DNA from: Aureobasidium sp. EXF-3400 | Lineage: Eukaryota; Ascomycota; Dothideomycetes; Dothideales; Saccotheciaceae | Assembly (NCBI GenBank): GCA_024195585.1 | Contig: SWBL01000392.1 | Coordinates: forward strand, 1 to 42,978 | Reading direction: 5' to 3' | DNA length: 42,978 bases | Shown here: one piece after another, positions 10,836-22,500 of the stretch | Layout of the letters: every line of letters begins with the position of its first letter | How positions within the stretch are numbered: position 1 is the first letter of the stretch | The notes under the pieces: generated by a model | Told to the model about the DNA's origin: nothing | What the model saw: the letters and a program-made list of their open reading frames with translations, nothing else | Database searches by the model: none | Position numbers and translations under genes: made by a program

Positions 10836-11611
10836 TGTTGGAAGCTCGGTGGGAATAAGATTTGTTGATTTGCTGTCGTCCTGGAGTTGGGGCGCCAGAC
10901 AGTGGGCAGAGGACGAAAGTCCGAAAGATGGAAGTATGGGGACGGCGCAAGGGAAAGAAGACACAAGCAACGAGTCAAGAGAGCGGTGTGGGGAGTCCGG
11001 TATAGCCGAGATTAAGCTTGAATCAGTATACGACTCGGGCAGGATAGAATGCGTGTAGAAGCTGGCAGGTAGAAAGAAGGAGGCTATGTTTGGAGTTCAG
11101 GCGTGGGGCGCGCCGGGACTTTGGCAGAAGGACAGCAGATCCGGGCGTAGGAAGAATAGATTGGTAGATTCGAGCCTGACTCTGCTAGAGTTTGGCCGGC
11201 GTAACGGGGGAACGCCTTCCTCAGGGACCTGTCCAAAGGCCGGGGGATCCAATTCGGCTTTGGCCTGGAGGGAGCAGAGAATGGCCTCGACGCAGCAGGT
11301 CAATGCAAAAGTCGCTAGAGCAATGTTTGAGAGTGAGTGGTGAGAAGTAGGAAGGGGAGGGTGGACGGTGAAAGTGGGATGTTCCTCGAAGTCGAAGCGG
11401 ATTAGGGAAAGCGCGACGGGTGTTGCGCAACAAATCTGGGGTTTGGGGAAGACAAGGGGGTCGGCGGCGGTAATATTGGACAATGCCCTCGGTCTTGTCG
11501 ATGCCTTGAGCCACAGAAGTCACCGCACATATGAGAGATGATGGGGTGCTGGTCTGGCAATTGCTCACGGTAAAACTGGAGCTCTGACGACAGCTAACAG
11601 CACCTGGTGCT

Positions 11612-11629
11612 AGCAGCAGCAGCAGCAGC
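11612..11629. repeat. (AGC)6 microsatellite
   Basis: Six perfect AGC units in the non-coding region upstream of the C2H2 factor. Confidence 0.9.
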
Positions 11630-14600
11630 CTTCATGTACAGCAAATGGCCAACGAGCTCAGCGGCGTAGCATGATGTGCAAGCGCTTGGACGCGCCTTGG
11701 CGACTTGTGCCGCCGTGCGAACCGCTATCCCTGTCCGTCCTAATACCTCTAGCCTCAGCCGGGCCTAGTGCGCTCGAACAGATCCGCTGGCGGAGCCTGG
11801 CGCTCGACCACCTCATTCTTGCCGTGGAGCTCCCTCTCGTGCTCCCGCGGGGCCTGCATATTGATTATCGATGCTGTTCGCAAAGCGCTGCTTTTTGCTT
11901 CCACATGTCGCATAACCGAAACCCACATGCCCAACCTCTAGGTCAGAGGCACGGTCCGACTCTCACCTCGCCGATCCGGTCCAATATGAACGACCGATGT
12001 TGATTCGGATAGCCATGCTGATGGCTGTTTATGATGATGCTTCAGGAGCCATGACGAACCAGCCTTTTTGTGCTCAATGCCTGAGCAGCTGACCGCTGAC
12101 CAAACAGGAGACTAGGCTGCTTGCATCGCTACTCTATTTCCCACAATAACACTCGGATTCGGCCTTCCCGAGTTCTTACCAAACCATAATCCCGCGCTGC
12201 ATGGGACTCCCCAGACCATTCAAAATCAGCCGTTTTTCATTCTGGCCCGAGGCCAACAAACCCTGAAGGGTCCTTATGCAGGTGCAAGATGCTTGGTGAC
12301 CAGCACTTGCGTTTATCGAGACAGGTCTTTGGCCATGCTGTGGTCGATCCGCGCTGGTGTATTGTACTAAGGTACAAATCCTCAGTGTGTACGAACTTGC
12401 AAGCATCCCAATAGGCTGTTCAATCTAGGTCAGCGCGCGAGCTCCATAACTCACGCCGAAGTCGCCGCTTGTCTTTGACACGGATCAAGACGAGTCTAAG
12501 CCACGACTAATGGCAAGCGCGACTTTTCGAAACGTCATGCAAAACTCGGAGATGTGGCCCGGTACACAAAACATTACTCGGCAGTCTCCGGACCTGCTCA
12601 TGTATGTATGTCTCTGATCTGGTGGCTTTATTTCGTGTGCTTTGTCAAACCAAGGTTAAGACTTTCTGTCAGTCTCCGTTAGAGATCGTCATTCGGCTCG
12701 GCTTCTAATGCATCATAGCTTGCCATATGTGAGTGTTCAAGAGAGACGTCAGCAAGTTAAGCGCAGCCAATTCAGCGCCAAAAACATGGAGAACATGGGG
12801 CCGTCTGGGGGCGATATGTCACGCGCACGGGTTTGCACGATTCATGCGCCTATACTTGCACTAATTGGGACACCATCAGCCACGCGCTGCACGGTGTGCC
12901 TCGTCATCCGGAGGCAGCACCTTCCTTCTTCATCTGGGAGTCACTGCTTGTCAGCGAGCCCTACCTTTGAAATGCATGAACCTTTATTCACGCAAGACAT
13001 CTCATTCGTCCGTCGCGGTGTCATTGTACAGATCTCCTGCCAATTCTCATAGCATGATGTTGATCCGATCTATGTGGAGGTGGCTGAAAGCCTGCCTGAT
13101 CTCGAATCCTCCGAGCAAATATGACACCTGCGAGTGCAGCATCAAAGCGGCGCGGTTCGTGGATAAAAAGCCCTCGGACGGCTCATTCTGTCTCGCGATA
13201 CCTCTGCCCACGGGTCGAAAGGCTTGTCCAATTCCAGTGAGAAAGCACTGCTCTATATGAGCAGTTATAGTTGGGACCTGCACTAATGTTTCCTCTACAC
13301 TTGGGGTCTCCGCTGTCCCTGCATTTCTTCTCAGGACAGACTCGCTATGGTGAAATGATCGGAACATGGGGAGCGATGGCGTCTTCTCTAGCGAACATGC
13401 GTCTGTCCAATATACTCCTTACTGCTCATACGCTTAGAAGCATGAGCGGCTCAGGCAGTTTACTTCGCAGGACTTTTGCACGGGATCCACTCTTACATTG
13501 ATTCGGCGAGAGTGACCATCCAAATGTCAAGTATCTTAGAGATATGCATTTGCTCACTTCCTCCAAAGCCCAATAGCAGGCATAATGATATACTCGGTGC
13601 ATCTGGTGGCCTCACGTCGGCAAATGACTGGCTCAGCAATGTGCATGAGCTCGAGTCACTTCGCTACTGCAATGCATCCCACTTCGCGTTGTGCGACCAG
13701 TGATGTGGCAGATCATCACCCCACTAGCTCTGCAAGGAATCGCCTTCTACAATTCAATCGGCTTTCCTATTCAGGGATTTGACATGCGATATGAATGAAT
13801 GTGCTGCTCTGCGGCTATATCGAAAACACTCCACATGGGTAAGCCTCGCTGCGACAAGACACAATCACTCCTCAGTCAACGGGTGCTGTACGTGTCCTCT
13901 CGGCATTGAGCATACTGGGGATCGTAACATCGTACGCCCTACCGTAGTCGGATTCCAGCATCCGGCAAAGCCCTTGGCGCATGAACTTGTACAAGCGGTT
14001 GAGAGCATGCCACTTTCGTACCCTGTGCTGCTTGGAAATGCTGGCGCTTTCTGCACTGTGAGGCAATGTAAACTGAATAGAGGTCGAGTGGACTCCCAAA
14101 CAGCCAGCTACACGGCGTCACATAATGGCATTGCTTGCATCATACCAATAAGTGAAAAGGGCTCCAAACGGCCGGCTATCTGCACGCACGAGATATGCGG
14201 GCTCAGGCAGCATTTGGTCCCACAGTATGACCGACGTGCCTGCGAGTTTGGTTCCGAGAGAAGAGCCAGCCAATTGTTTTCGAGCCCTACGGAGTGCGCT
14301 CTGGCGAAGACTTTAAGTACGGCTATCGGTAGGTCGGCCTTTGAATCGAACAGCTGCATACGCCTCGCGTACCAGACAGGGACTTCGCGTTACTGGGTGT
14401 GCTACATGCTGCCTCGGTCAGCACTACCTGCAGGAATTGGGGGGCGCCGGCGGTCACAACGTCGTGTATTATGAAGCGACACTCGTTGCACCTTGTCAGC
14501 AATCCGGGGAAGGTTGGCCGAGAGGTAAGACACGACATGAGATCCATCAGGCATTTGCGAAGCTATCTCGATCGATTTGGATGCCTCGTATGACCGTTAC

Positions 14601-14730
14601 CACTTGTCAAGTTCAGGGTTGGCATGTAGGGATGTCAGACGAGCCTTTTGAGCATGGAATCCTTGTTTTCGCAAAAACAAAGATTGCGAAGGGGCCGAGC
14701 CGGAATGCGATAAAGACATGAGCATCAGGC

Positions 14731-14734
14731 AAAA
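14731..14734 (-). terminator. RNA polymerase III terminator of tRNA-Cys
   Basis: Four A on plus, hence T4 on the transcribed sense, begin four bases after the tRNA 3' end. This is the usual minimal Pol III stop. Confidence 0.75.
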
Positions 14735-14738
14735 TGAG

Positions 14739-14821
14739 AGCTGCTACGCTGGGTCGAACAACGGACCTTAGGATAACTGCAGAAACTGCAATCCCACGCT
14801 CTACCACTGAGCTACAGCAGC
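14739..14821 (-). tRNA. tRNA-Cys: tRNA-Cys (anticodon GCA), with an 11-nt intron
   Basis: Read on minus. The acceptor stem GCTGCTG pairs with TAGCAGC (one G-T at the base), followed by T as discriminator base, which is characteristic of tRNA-Cys. The D arm is GCTC...GAGC with A-box sequence TAGCTCAGTGGTAGAGC. The anticodon stem TGGGA/TCCTA holds loop TTGCAG with anticodon GCA. The T arm CGTTG/CAGCG encloses TTCGACC (B box). An 11-base insert (TTTCTGCAGTT) sits one base 3' of the anticodon, the canonical place for nuclear tRNA introns, and its CTGCAG can pair with the anticodon. A T4 terminator follows. It would be cut by the tRNA splicing endonuclease. Confidence 0.94.
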
Positions 14822-16121
14822 CGATGAAGTATATCTTTACAGATACGCAATATATACTATGTTGTTAGTGTTACATAATAGATCACAACTTGCACGGCGA
14901 TCGTGAACATATATTGTACCTCACATGAACGCACTTAGGAAATCGAGGTGAAAATTTAATGCTCTCCATAGACACATGGATATGGCGCAACGCCTTTCGA
15001 GCGATCGCTCCGCGAGAGGCGATTCAACTATAAAGAGCGCAATCGGACGGAACGTCTACAGTAGGAGGCCATGGCTTCGTGACCGGCGACCGCCAGCCTT
15101 GCAGTCGTTCCGTAGCTCCCTTCTGGGTCTCATCCGGACCGTGGCGCAGGATAAAACGTGTAAAAGGAGTCTTGTTGTATGCAGAACTTTCCGTGTGACA
15201 TACTCCCATGATTTGTGAGGAAGCTCTTGAATGAAACGGCCTACGCAGGAGCGGCTGGCGTTGGGTGGCATCGACACTTGATCCACATTCACTGCTACCA
15301 CGGAAACTTTTCCGTATGACATAATTAGCCGCTGCGGTATACCTGCCTGTTATGGGCTCAGCTTGCGTCCTGCTATTGACGAAGAACAACAGGAGTGTGC
15401 GACTGTATCAGTCAAGATGTTCCGGGTCTTTCTGCCGAGTCGAACCTTGGGCTGGGGCACATGGTGGAGCGCTGATGTCTAAAAGCGAACACAAAGATCA
15501 TCACGGAGAGAAGAGCGCGGAGACAGCGGAGAACGGTTTGACAAAGCAGTTTGTCAATTTCTGGACAAACTCCTCCACCTCATTTAAACATTTGCCTGTA
15601 ACTACGTGCAATCTGGACGAATAACAGTAACTAGCAAACCTCTGGCTGTTAAATGGCTAAGGCGGCCGAGGAAAAGAAATCATTTGGACATCTACACACA
15701 CACACACTGAGATTGTGTGCACGAGTGATGAGAGCGAATGACGCTTATCTCTGGCTTCGAGACGCCTTATCGCGGCGAACAGCAGCAAGTCTGGCCATGT
15801 GATACGCTCTTCTCCTGGGCATCCAGACGGTCCTTGACCATTATCAGCATCTAGCGTTGAGCTATGGGTTGGTTTGATTGATTTTGGCGTGTCGCTCTCA
15901 AACGTACTCGTCTTGTGAGCGTCTATCGCCCGTATCTTGTGGTTTTGTTATGGATTCACATTGAGTCATCCTACACATGTCTATCACCTATCTTTACACC
16001 CGCTCGTGACTCTTCCTTCTTCCCTCCTACACCTGTTATACCTTTATCCTGTTCAGCACTTGACCGCCTCCCTACTTCCCTACAAACACCGTAACGACGC
16101 CAGATTCCCCCTCCTCCGACC
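14822..16121. other. Intergenic region between tRNA-Cys and the PQ-loop gene
   Basis: AT-rich, TATA-like stretches at about 14830-14880 lie just upstream of the tRNA. An (AC)7 tract is at 15694-15707. The last 140 bp before 16122 are C/T-rich without ATG, fitting the 5' leader of the PQ-loop gene. I see no gene. Confidence 0.6.
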
Positions 16122-17441
16122 ATGTCATGGCAGGCGCTCACCTTCCAGCCTGAGCTGCCGCCTCATTGCACACCAACAAACGACTTCCTATACCGCTTCT
16201 CGAGTACGTTCCACACATGCGTCCCGACGCCTCTAGCATTCATATCGACACTACTGGGCACGCTTTCCATCGTATCATGGCTATTCGCACAGATGCCACA
16301 AATATACAAGAACTACACTATTAAGAGCACGTCTGGTCTATCTATCTTCTTCCTGGTCGAGTGGTGTGCGGGAGATGTCAGCAATCTGCTAGGAGCCGTC
16401 TTCACAAAACAGGCAACATGGCAGATGATAGTAGCAGGTTATTACTGCCTCGTAGACTTCTTGCTTGTCGCTCAGTGGGTCTGGTACGAGCGCCTACGAC
16501 ATGGATACAGGATTCGCCAAATGTGGCCGGACAGCGATGGCAGCGATCATCCTGGCCGAAGTCAAGAGATGGTCATTGAGGGCATGCCAGCGATGAGTCG
16601 CGAGGATACGTTCGAGAGCGTAGACAGTTCGGAGAGAAAGAGCTCGGCTCAGGATATCAAAACGTCTGGTAACGGAAAGGCAAGCATGTGGCGTATGCCA
16701 GTCTTCGGAGACGCCAACGAGAAGTACGGATCATCCAGGAGTCCACGTACTATCAACCGTGTCCAGGCTTCGTCTTCCTTCCAATCGCCATCTCCTCGGA
16801 CTGTGCTGTTGTTGGCCTGCTTGATTTCTCTTGCCCAAGCGTCGCCACTGAACTCCAACATCCACCATCCTCACCACCATGAACCTGCTAGCAAGACCTC
16901 GAATCTGGCAGCCGCTGGCACTGTTCTTTCCTGGTTGTCGACACTTCTATATCTGGGCAGCCGATTGCCACAACTTTACAAGAACTGGGCGAGGAAATCG
17001 ACGGCAGGCCTTAGTGCTCACCTCTTCATCGCCGCTTTCTTCGGAAACCTTTTCTACAGTACTAGCATGCTGACAAACCCCAATCTTTGGGCGGACGCAC
17101 CTGCTTATGGCTTGCATGGTTGGGTTGAAGATACACCCAACGTGCGTCATGACTGGCTCATGCGTGCTTTACCATTCTGGCTCGGTGCAGCCGGTGTGCT
17201 TATCATGGATGCCGCTGTCGGTGTCCAATTTCTGATGTACGGCGAGAGTGAAGACTCGAAGGTTGTCGTACTAGAAGAATCTGGTCATGAGAACTGGCGC
17301 TGGCGTAGAGTTAGTGGCTGGATGCGCGGCTGGGTGCCTAGTTTTGGCGAGCCTGTTGGCAGGTCGGAAGATGCTAATGAGCGGGACGCTCTGCTTCCTC
17401 ACACAGCAACTCAAGGTTATGGAGCTGCTTCTAGAGCATGA
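16122..17441 (+). CDS. PQ-loop vacuolar amino-acid transporter (Ypq/Rtc2 family)
   Basis: Single-exon gene of 439 residues, start in context GACCATGTC. It has two PQ-loop repeats: AQMPQIYKNYTIKSTSGLS (P59, Q60) and SRLPQLYKNWARKSTAGLS (P283, Q284), each beginning a three-helix bundle. Hydrophobic segments suggest seven transmembrane helices. The EWCAGDVSNLLGAVF motif in the second helix is typical of the Ypq1-3/Rtc2/PQLC2 branch. A hydrophilic, Ser-rich loop of about 120 residues with a His-rich end (HHPHHH) separates the two halves, and the tail is acidic. Relatives export or exchange basic amino acids (Lys, Arg, His) across the vacuolar or lysosomal membrane. Family and location are well supported by relatives; the exact substrate is inferred. 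Confidence 0.92.
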   Translation: MSWQALTFQPELPPHCTPTNDFLYRFSSTFHTCVPTPLAFISTLLGTLSIVSWLFAQMPQIYKNYTIKSTSGLSIFFLVEWCAGDVSNLLGAVFTKQATWQMIVAGYYCLVDFLLVAQWVWYERLRHGYRIRQMWPDSDGSDHPGRSQEMVIEGMPAMSREDTFESVDSSERKSSAQDIKTSGNGKASMWRMPVFGDANEKYGSSRSPRTINRVQASSSFQSPSPRTVLLLACLISLAQASPLNSNIHHPHHHEPASKTSNLAAAGTVLSWLSTLLYLGSRLPQLYKNWARKSTAGLSAHLFIAAFFGNLFYSTSMLTNPNLWADAPAYGLHGWVEDTPNVRHDWLMRALPFWLGAAGVLIMDAAVGVQFLMYGESEDSKVVVLEESGHENWRWRRVSGWMRGWVPSFGEPVGRSEDANERDALLPHTATQGYGAASRA

Positions 17442-19597
17442 TAGATGATGGATGGTCTGTTTCTCTCAGACCTGAACGAATACATGACGAGACATATGAG
17501 GGCTATATATAGAGCTGCTTGCAGTTTGGTTTGGTTTTTGGGCATTTCTATGGCGCTTTTAGGTCTGTAATGCTTGCCATGATCTGGGAAGGAAGTTGCA
17601 CAGATGGATACTGGCGGTTTGACTAGAATGATATTGATGACTCGCATGTAGGGTATGGCCAACATAGCGTTAATGAAGCCTAACTCCTACCCTTGCTTCA
17701 CATGCCAGCTCCGGCTTTTAATATTTCTTTACACTTTGGTAGATGTGTTGATTTGGGACAACGTCTTTTTGGTTTTTGCTAACACAAAGTGGTCTCTGTC
17801 AGCTTCGGGTAATGTTCCTTTGACCCCTCTCGCTTCCAACCTTGACTTATTTGCTGCTTCACGTCTTCCACAGGCGCCTGTCGACGATCTTCGTTGCGCG
17901 GTTCTTGTCGGGCATCACGGCGAGTACTCCATTTTCGTATCGTTGTACGATCGAATGCGAACCATGATGTTTGACACCATATCTGCCTTAGTCGGCGAGC
18001 TGGCTGTTTCAGCCTTTGATCTAAAGATACGGTGGAGTTGTAAGCGTCTGAGAATTGTTGGATATGATGAAGATTGCTATCGGTGATGCGGTGAGGATTA
18101 TTGCTCTCGGGCAATACTGCTGTTCCTGCTCATCATGTCCACCTACTTGCTTGAATAATACGACTTCAGCAGAGTCCTGCCAGAACAAACTCCGATACCT
18201 ACTTGGTTGAATAGACTATGCTTTGTTCCTTATCAAACATCCTATCAATTGTGTCTCGAGCCACCGAGGCTTCTTCATCGGGATGTTTCGATGCATTCAT
18301 AGAAGCAATCTCCACAGTCTCTTGTCAAAAGAGCCTATCAAGACGGTGAACGAAGTCATGTACATACTCGACTTCTTGAAAGGCAGTTTGCGGAGATCCT
18401 TGTTCAGGTCGCATGATCAGGTGTCGGATATGTGCAGTTCCACAAGTGGCAAGATGGCACTTTTCGGAACAAAGTCTTTAGCGCTCTCCTTATGGAGGCA
18501 TCAGCTGTGTGAAAGAACTCGAGTCATTCAAATAGGCAGCTAGTGAGGTCGAGGTTGACAACAAAAGACTCAACCAGGAGGCGCAATCACATGACAGTCA
18601 ACATGTGAAGCCGGAAGCCTAAAGGCATAAACATGATACTTCTTGTTGCCCGAGTGAATTGGAAGACTCGTCCATGGCAAGACGGGTTTGCGCAGAAAAC
18701 ACGACAGACGCAAAGTCACAGCAGAGCACACTCATGCCATCGAAGCGTCACGGCAGCGAAAAGCAAGTGAAGGCTAGACCTTCCAGAGCACCTGAGTGGG
18801 CACAGGCTTATCTATGAGCAAGCTTATCTCCTCCAAGCTCCGGTACGCTCTCTGGTCGTGACAGCATCGAGTTACTGGCACGTCACCCGTCGATAGCGGT
18901 GACTCAGTCGCTCATCAGATTGAAAGAGATTAGGGGCAATAGAGGACGAAATAGAAAAAGCAGGAGGGAGAAGAGTCATCAGCGCCGTCTCAGATTTGTC
19001 GCAGTCGTGACCAAAGTCGTGATCTTGTGCCAAAAGAGCGGGTCGCCGCGACGATCAACGTGCTGCTCCTCTGATTGCGGCTTCAATCTGCATTCGCGAG
19101 TTGCAACCCCTCCTACTTTCCCTACAACACCAACCTCCCTCGCATCTTGTGAATCTACACTACACCACCGTCGCCTTGCCGCTTGCTGCCTCTTGCATTC
19201 TTCTTCGCGTGTCCATCCTTTGTCGACAACGAGTACCCCGTTCTGCGGAGTTACAATCCAGCACCGTTCGATCCAGGCTTCGCTGCCGACTGACTCGACC
19301 GCCATCTGATCCAACCGGCCTTCGTCCACGTCTTTGCCTTATTCGCTTCTGTTATCACCTTCGACTTCTCTAAACTTCTTGTCGTCAACCGTCGACTTCT
19401 ACTTGTTGTCGACCCCTCGTCGACCCCGTATACTTCGACGCCATACCCCGAACCGCCAGCTTTTGCCCCTCCGTCGAACACCGCTTCCCCTCCTGCAGTG
19501 ACCCTCGAGCCGTTCACTCCGGATCACACAGATGCATTGCTAGCCGCCCTGCTCCAGGCCCTTCAGTCCAAACACTGCCCTGCCGAGCTGTTACAAC
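17442..19597. other. Intergenic region with probable ATG1 leader
   Basis: About 2.2 kb. The first 1.3 kb has only short overlapping frames. From 18815 to 19531 the plus strand has no ATG, and from about 19100 it is C/T-rich, fitting a transcribed leader of ATG1. One tiny upstream ORF lies at 19532-19543. I see no additional gene, although a 143-codon ATG frame at 17655-18086 exists without recognisable content. Confidence 0.55.
19532..19543 (+). promoter_or_regulatory. Three-codon upstream ORF in the putative ATG1 leader
   Basis: ATG CAT TGC TAG lies 54 nt before the ATG1 start. It is the only ATG in roughly 780 nt upstream of that start. Such short uORFs can lower or condition translation; whether it lies in the mRNA depends on the transcription start. 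Confidence 0.45.
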
Positions 19598-22500
19598 ATG
19601 GCCACACATCGCTCCTCCGCAGGACATGGTCGTCGCGAGGCCCAAGTCATCGAGGTCCCTGTTGGCGACTTCATCCGCAAGAATGAGATTGGCAAGGGCA
19701 GTTTTGCTACTGTCTATCTCGCCTCTCACAGGGTGCGTAACTCAGATCTTCTGTACTGACATGATCCTTATTACTAACTTGTATAACAGAAGCGCAAGTC
19801 GTACGCCGCTATCAAGTCAGTCGTCACAGGAAAGCTGACGGGAAAGTTGAGAGAGAATCTTAACTCCGAGATTAATATCCTGAGAAAACTGCAGCACCCT
19901 CATATTGTCGCCCTGTTTGAATGCGTCGACACTCCGCAGCATATCCATCTGGTCATGGAGTACTGTCAAATGTCGGATCTGGCTGCTTTCATGAAGGGTA
20001 GAGCTAGGATTGCTACCCTGCCTGAGACGCACGACATCTTTGACAGATACCCAAATGCGCCTAATGGCGGTTTGCATGAAGTCCTGGCCCGTCACTTCCT
20101 CAAGCAGATTGCCAGTGCACTTCAGTACCTGCGCAAGTACAACTTGATCCATCGCGACATCAAACCGCAGAACTTGTTGCTTAACCCGCCTCCAACGTAC
20201 ATGCAAAAGCAAAAGCCAGAGGACGTGCCTTTGGCAGCAAGCGAAAACTCTCTCATTCCTGCTGTCGGTGTGGCTTCTTTGCCCATGCTGAAGCTTGCTG
20301 ACTTCGGTTTCGCTCGTCATCTTGCCAGTACTTCGCTGGCCGAAACTCTTTGTGGTTCCCCTTTGTATATGGCCCCGGAAATCTTGGCTTATCAGAAGTA
20401 CGACGCCAAGGCAGACCTGTGGTCCGTAGGTACTGTGGCCTACGAGATGGTGGCTGGAAGGCCTCCTTTCAAGGCGACCAATCACGTCGAGCTGCTTCGC
20501 AAAATCGATCAAGCACAGGACGTGATTCAGTTTCCTGCTGGTTTGGCTGTTTCTCGGGAGTTCAAGGACACAATCAAATCTCTCCTGAAAAGACAACCTA
20601 CACAGCGCGTCAGCTTCGAACGATTCTTTGAAAGTTCTACAATCGTCGGCGACATCCCTGGCCTTGTCCCGGTGGACAGACCACGTGTTGCCGACGCGTC
20701 TGAGTCTGACATCGCCATGTCCGCTTTGAGTCTTCGTTTGCAGCAGCAATCCATAAACAGCCCTGAGCAAGAAATCGACAATGTTGGTAGTGGACAAGCT
20801 GTGCGTGATCCATTTTCAGGCATGATCAGAAGGCCCACAGCTGCGACTGCCTCGCCAAGCGTTGAGCCTACTAAGAGACCTGAGATGCCCATCAACCGTC
20901 GACAGACCGAAGCAGCTATTCCTCCCTCGACGACTCCAGTTGAAGCGAAGCGCCGTGATGACCAGATGGAGCAAAAGAGGCCACCACTGGTCCCGACCGC
21001 CACTGCTCCCTCGCGCCAAGAGCTTCAGCACGTAGCCCCTATTAACCAAGGCAGAGCTAGCAACCCACGTTATATTCCGTCTCCCGGTTCCTCGGCTCCA
21101 CAGACCTCGCCCATGCATGACAAGATCTCTCGAGAGTCGCGCGACACGAACACAGCCCATGACTTGACATTTGAGAAAGAGTACGTTATGGTTGAGAAGA
21201 AAGCAGTTGAAGTGAATGCCTTTGCCGACGAGCTCGCGGATCGCAACAGACAACCGGAGAATCACACGAACGGTATGACTCGTCGTGCGACAGCTCCGGT
21301 AGTGCCTGGCGTAAATGTCGTATCGAACGTATTGAAGACAGTTTCTGGCAGACAAACAAGCACACTTCATGGTCGTCGTCCTTCTTTCGAGCAACGTGGT
21401 CAAACTCCCACACCCACAGACTATCTATCGCGAGCTTTGAGCGCAGCCAACAATCGTATTCGCCAGGCAATTATTGGACAGCCACAGGGTATATCGCCGC
21501 CTCAAGGATATGCTGGCTTTCCTGCATCTTCAGCACCCCCTCTACAGTTGACTATCGGCGATGGAAGGAACTCGCCGAACAACGTCGACGAGGACACTCG
21601 GTTGCTTCAGATCGTGGAGGAAGGCGCAACTCGCAGTGATGTGGTGTACGGATTTGCAGAAGTCAAGTACAGACAATTGCTTCCCGCAACTCCTTCTGCC
21701 GAAGACAGAACCACGATTCGTCAGATCAGTGCCTTGGAACAGCCTCTCAACACTGGCGAGGACGCTGATAACCAAGATCTCACACAGGTCGCCATCGTGG
21801 CAGTGGCAGAGGAAGCATTTGTCCTTTATGTCAAGGCCTTGGCCATCCTGGTGAAGACTATCAATCTCGTCAAGTACTGGTGGGATCGTCAGCGCAGGAT
21901 CGACACTCCACCGGGATCACTTCCATCAAGACTCGGCGAAGTTAAGCAAAGTTCCTTCGAGATGAGCAAGAAGATGAACAATGTCGTCCAGTGGGCTCGC
22001 ACACGCTTCAATGAGAGTCTCGAGAAGTCTGAATTAGTTGGGCGCCGTTTGATCGAAGCTCAGAAGCAGCTCCCAGCTAGTCACCCAGGACATCCCGAGA
22101 ATCATGGCCAGTTACAATCATCAGGATCTGGCAATACCTTGACTGCGGCTATTGACCACATTCAACTGACCAGCGGTATCACGGCCGAGAAACTGATGTT
22201 TGATCGTGCAGTTGAGATGAGCCGTGCTGCTGCTGTCAACGAGCTTGTGGGAGCCGATTTTCCTGGCTGCGAGCTCAGTTACATTACGTCAATCATGCTC
22301 CTGGAAGCCGTCCTCGAAAACGATGATGAGCCCCTGCTCTCGAAAGCAAGTATGCACAAGGCTAGAGCGGGCAACGCAAACGCCGTCATCAACGGCATGG
22401 AATCTGAAGACCGCGATGCGGTTCTCAGCTGTAAGTTCTGCAAGAATGATTTGGCCCTAACCTGTACTGACCCTTTCTATCTAGTGATTGAAAGCACTCG

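Larger units (their letters stand above)
10836..14738. other. Gene-poor region upstream of the C2H2 factor gene
   Basis: About 3.9 kb without a recognisable gene. The first part (10836-11526) has no ATG on the minus strand and is pyrimidine-rich on that strand, fitting a long 5' leader of the C2H2 factor. An (AGC)6 tract lies at 11612-11629. The remainder has mixed base composition, short overlapping frames on both strands and no repeat or transposon signature. One plus-strand frame (13728-14474) is open for about 248 codons but resembles nothing. Confidence 0.6.

Noticed and set aside
10836..10978. Upstream extension of the C2H2 factor frame to 10978
   Set aside because: It would start at TTG, with no ATG in the added part, and a well-formed exon and intron at 10835-10726 explain the N-terminus better.
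11097..11483. 128-codon minus-strand frame upstream of the C2H2 factor
   Set aside because: Starts at TTG and lies in the pyrimidine-rich, ATG-free leader; the Leu/Pro/Ser bias reflects base composition.
17655..18086. 143-codon ATG frame downstream of the PQ-loop gene
   Set aside because: No recognisable motif, an overlapping antisense frame of similar length, and a length not far from chance in 2 kb of intergenic DNA.
17779..18114. Antisense 111-codon frame
   Set aside because: Begins at TTG, has no family signature, and overlaps an equally open plus frame.
19817..20797. 326-codon minus-strand frame opposite ATG1
   Set aside because: Shadow of the strongly coding ATG1 exon; its translation has no family resemblance.
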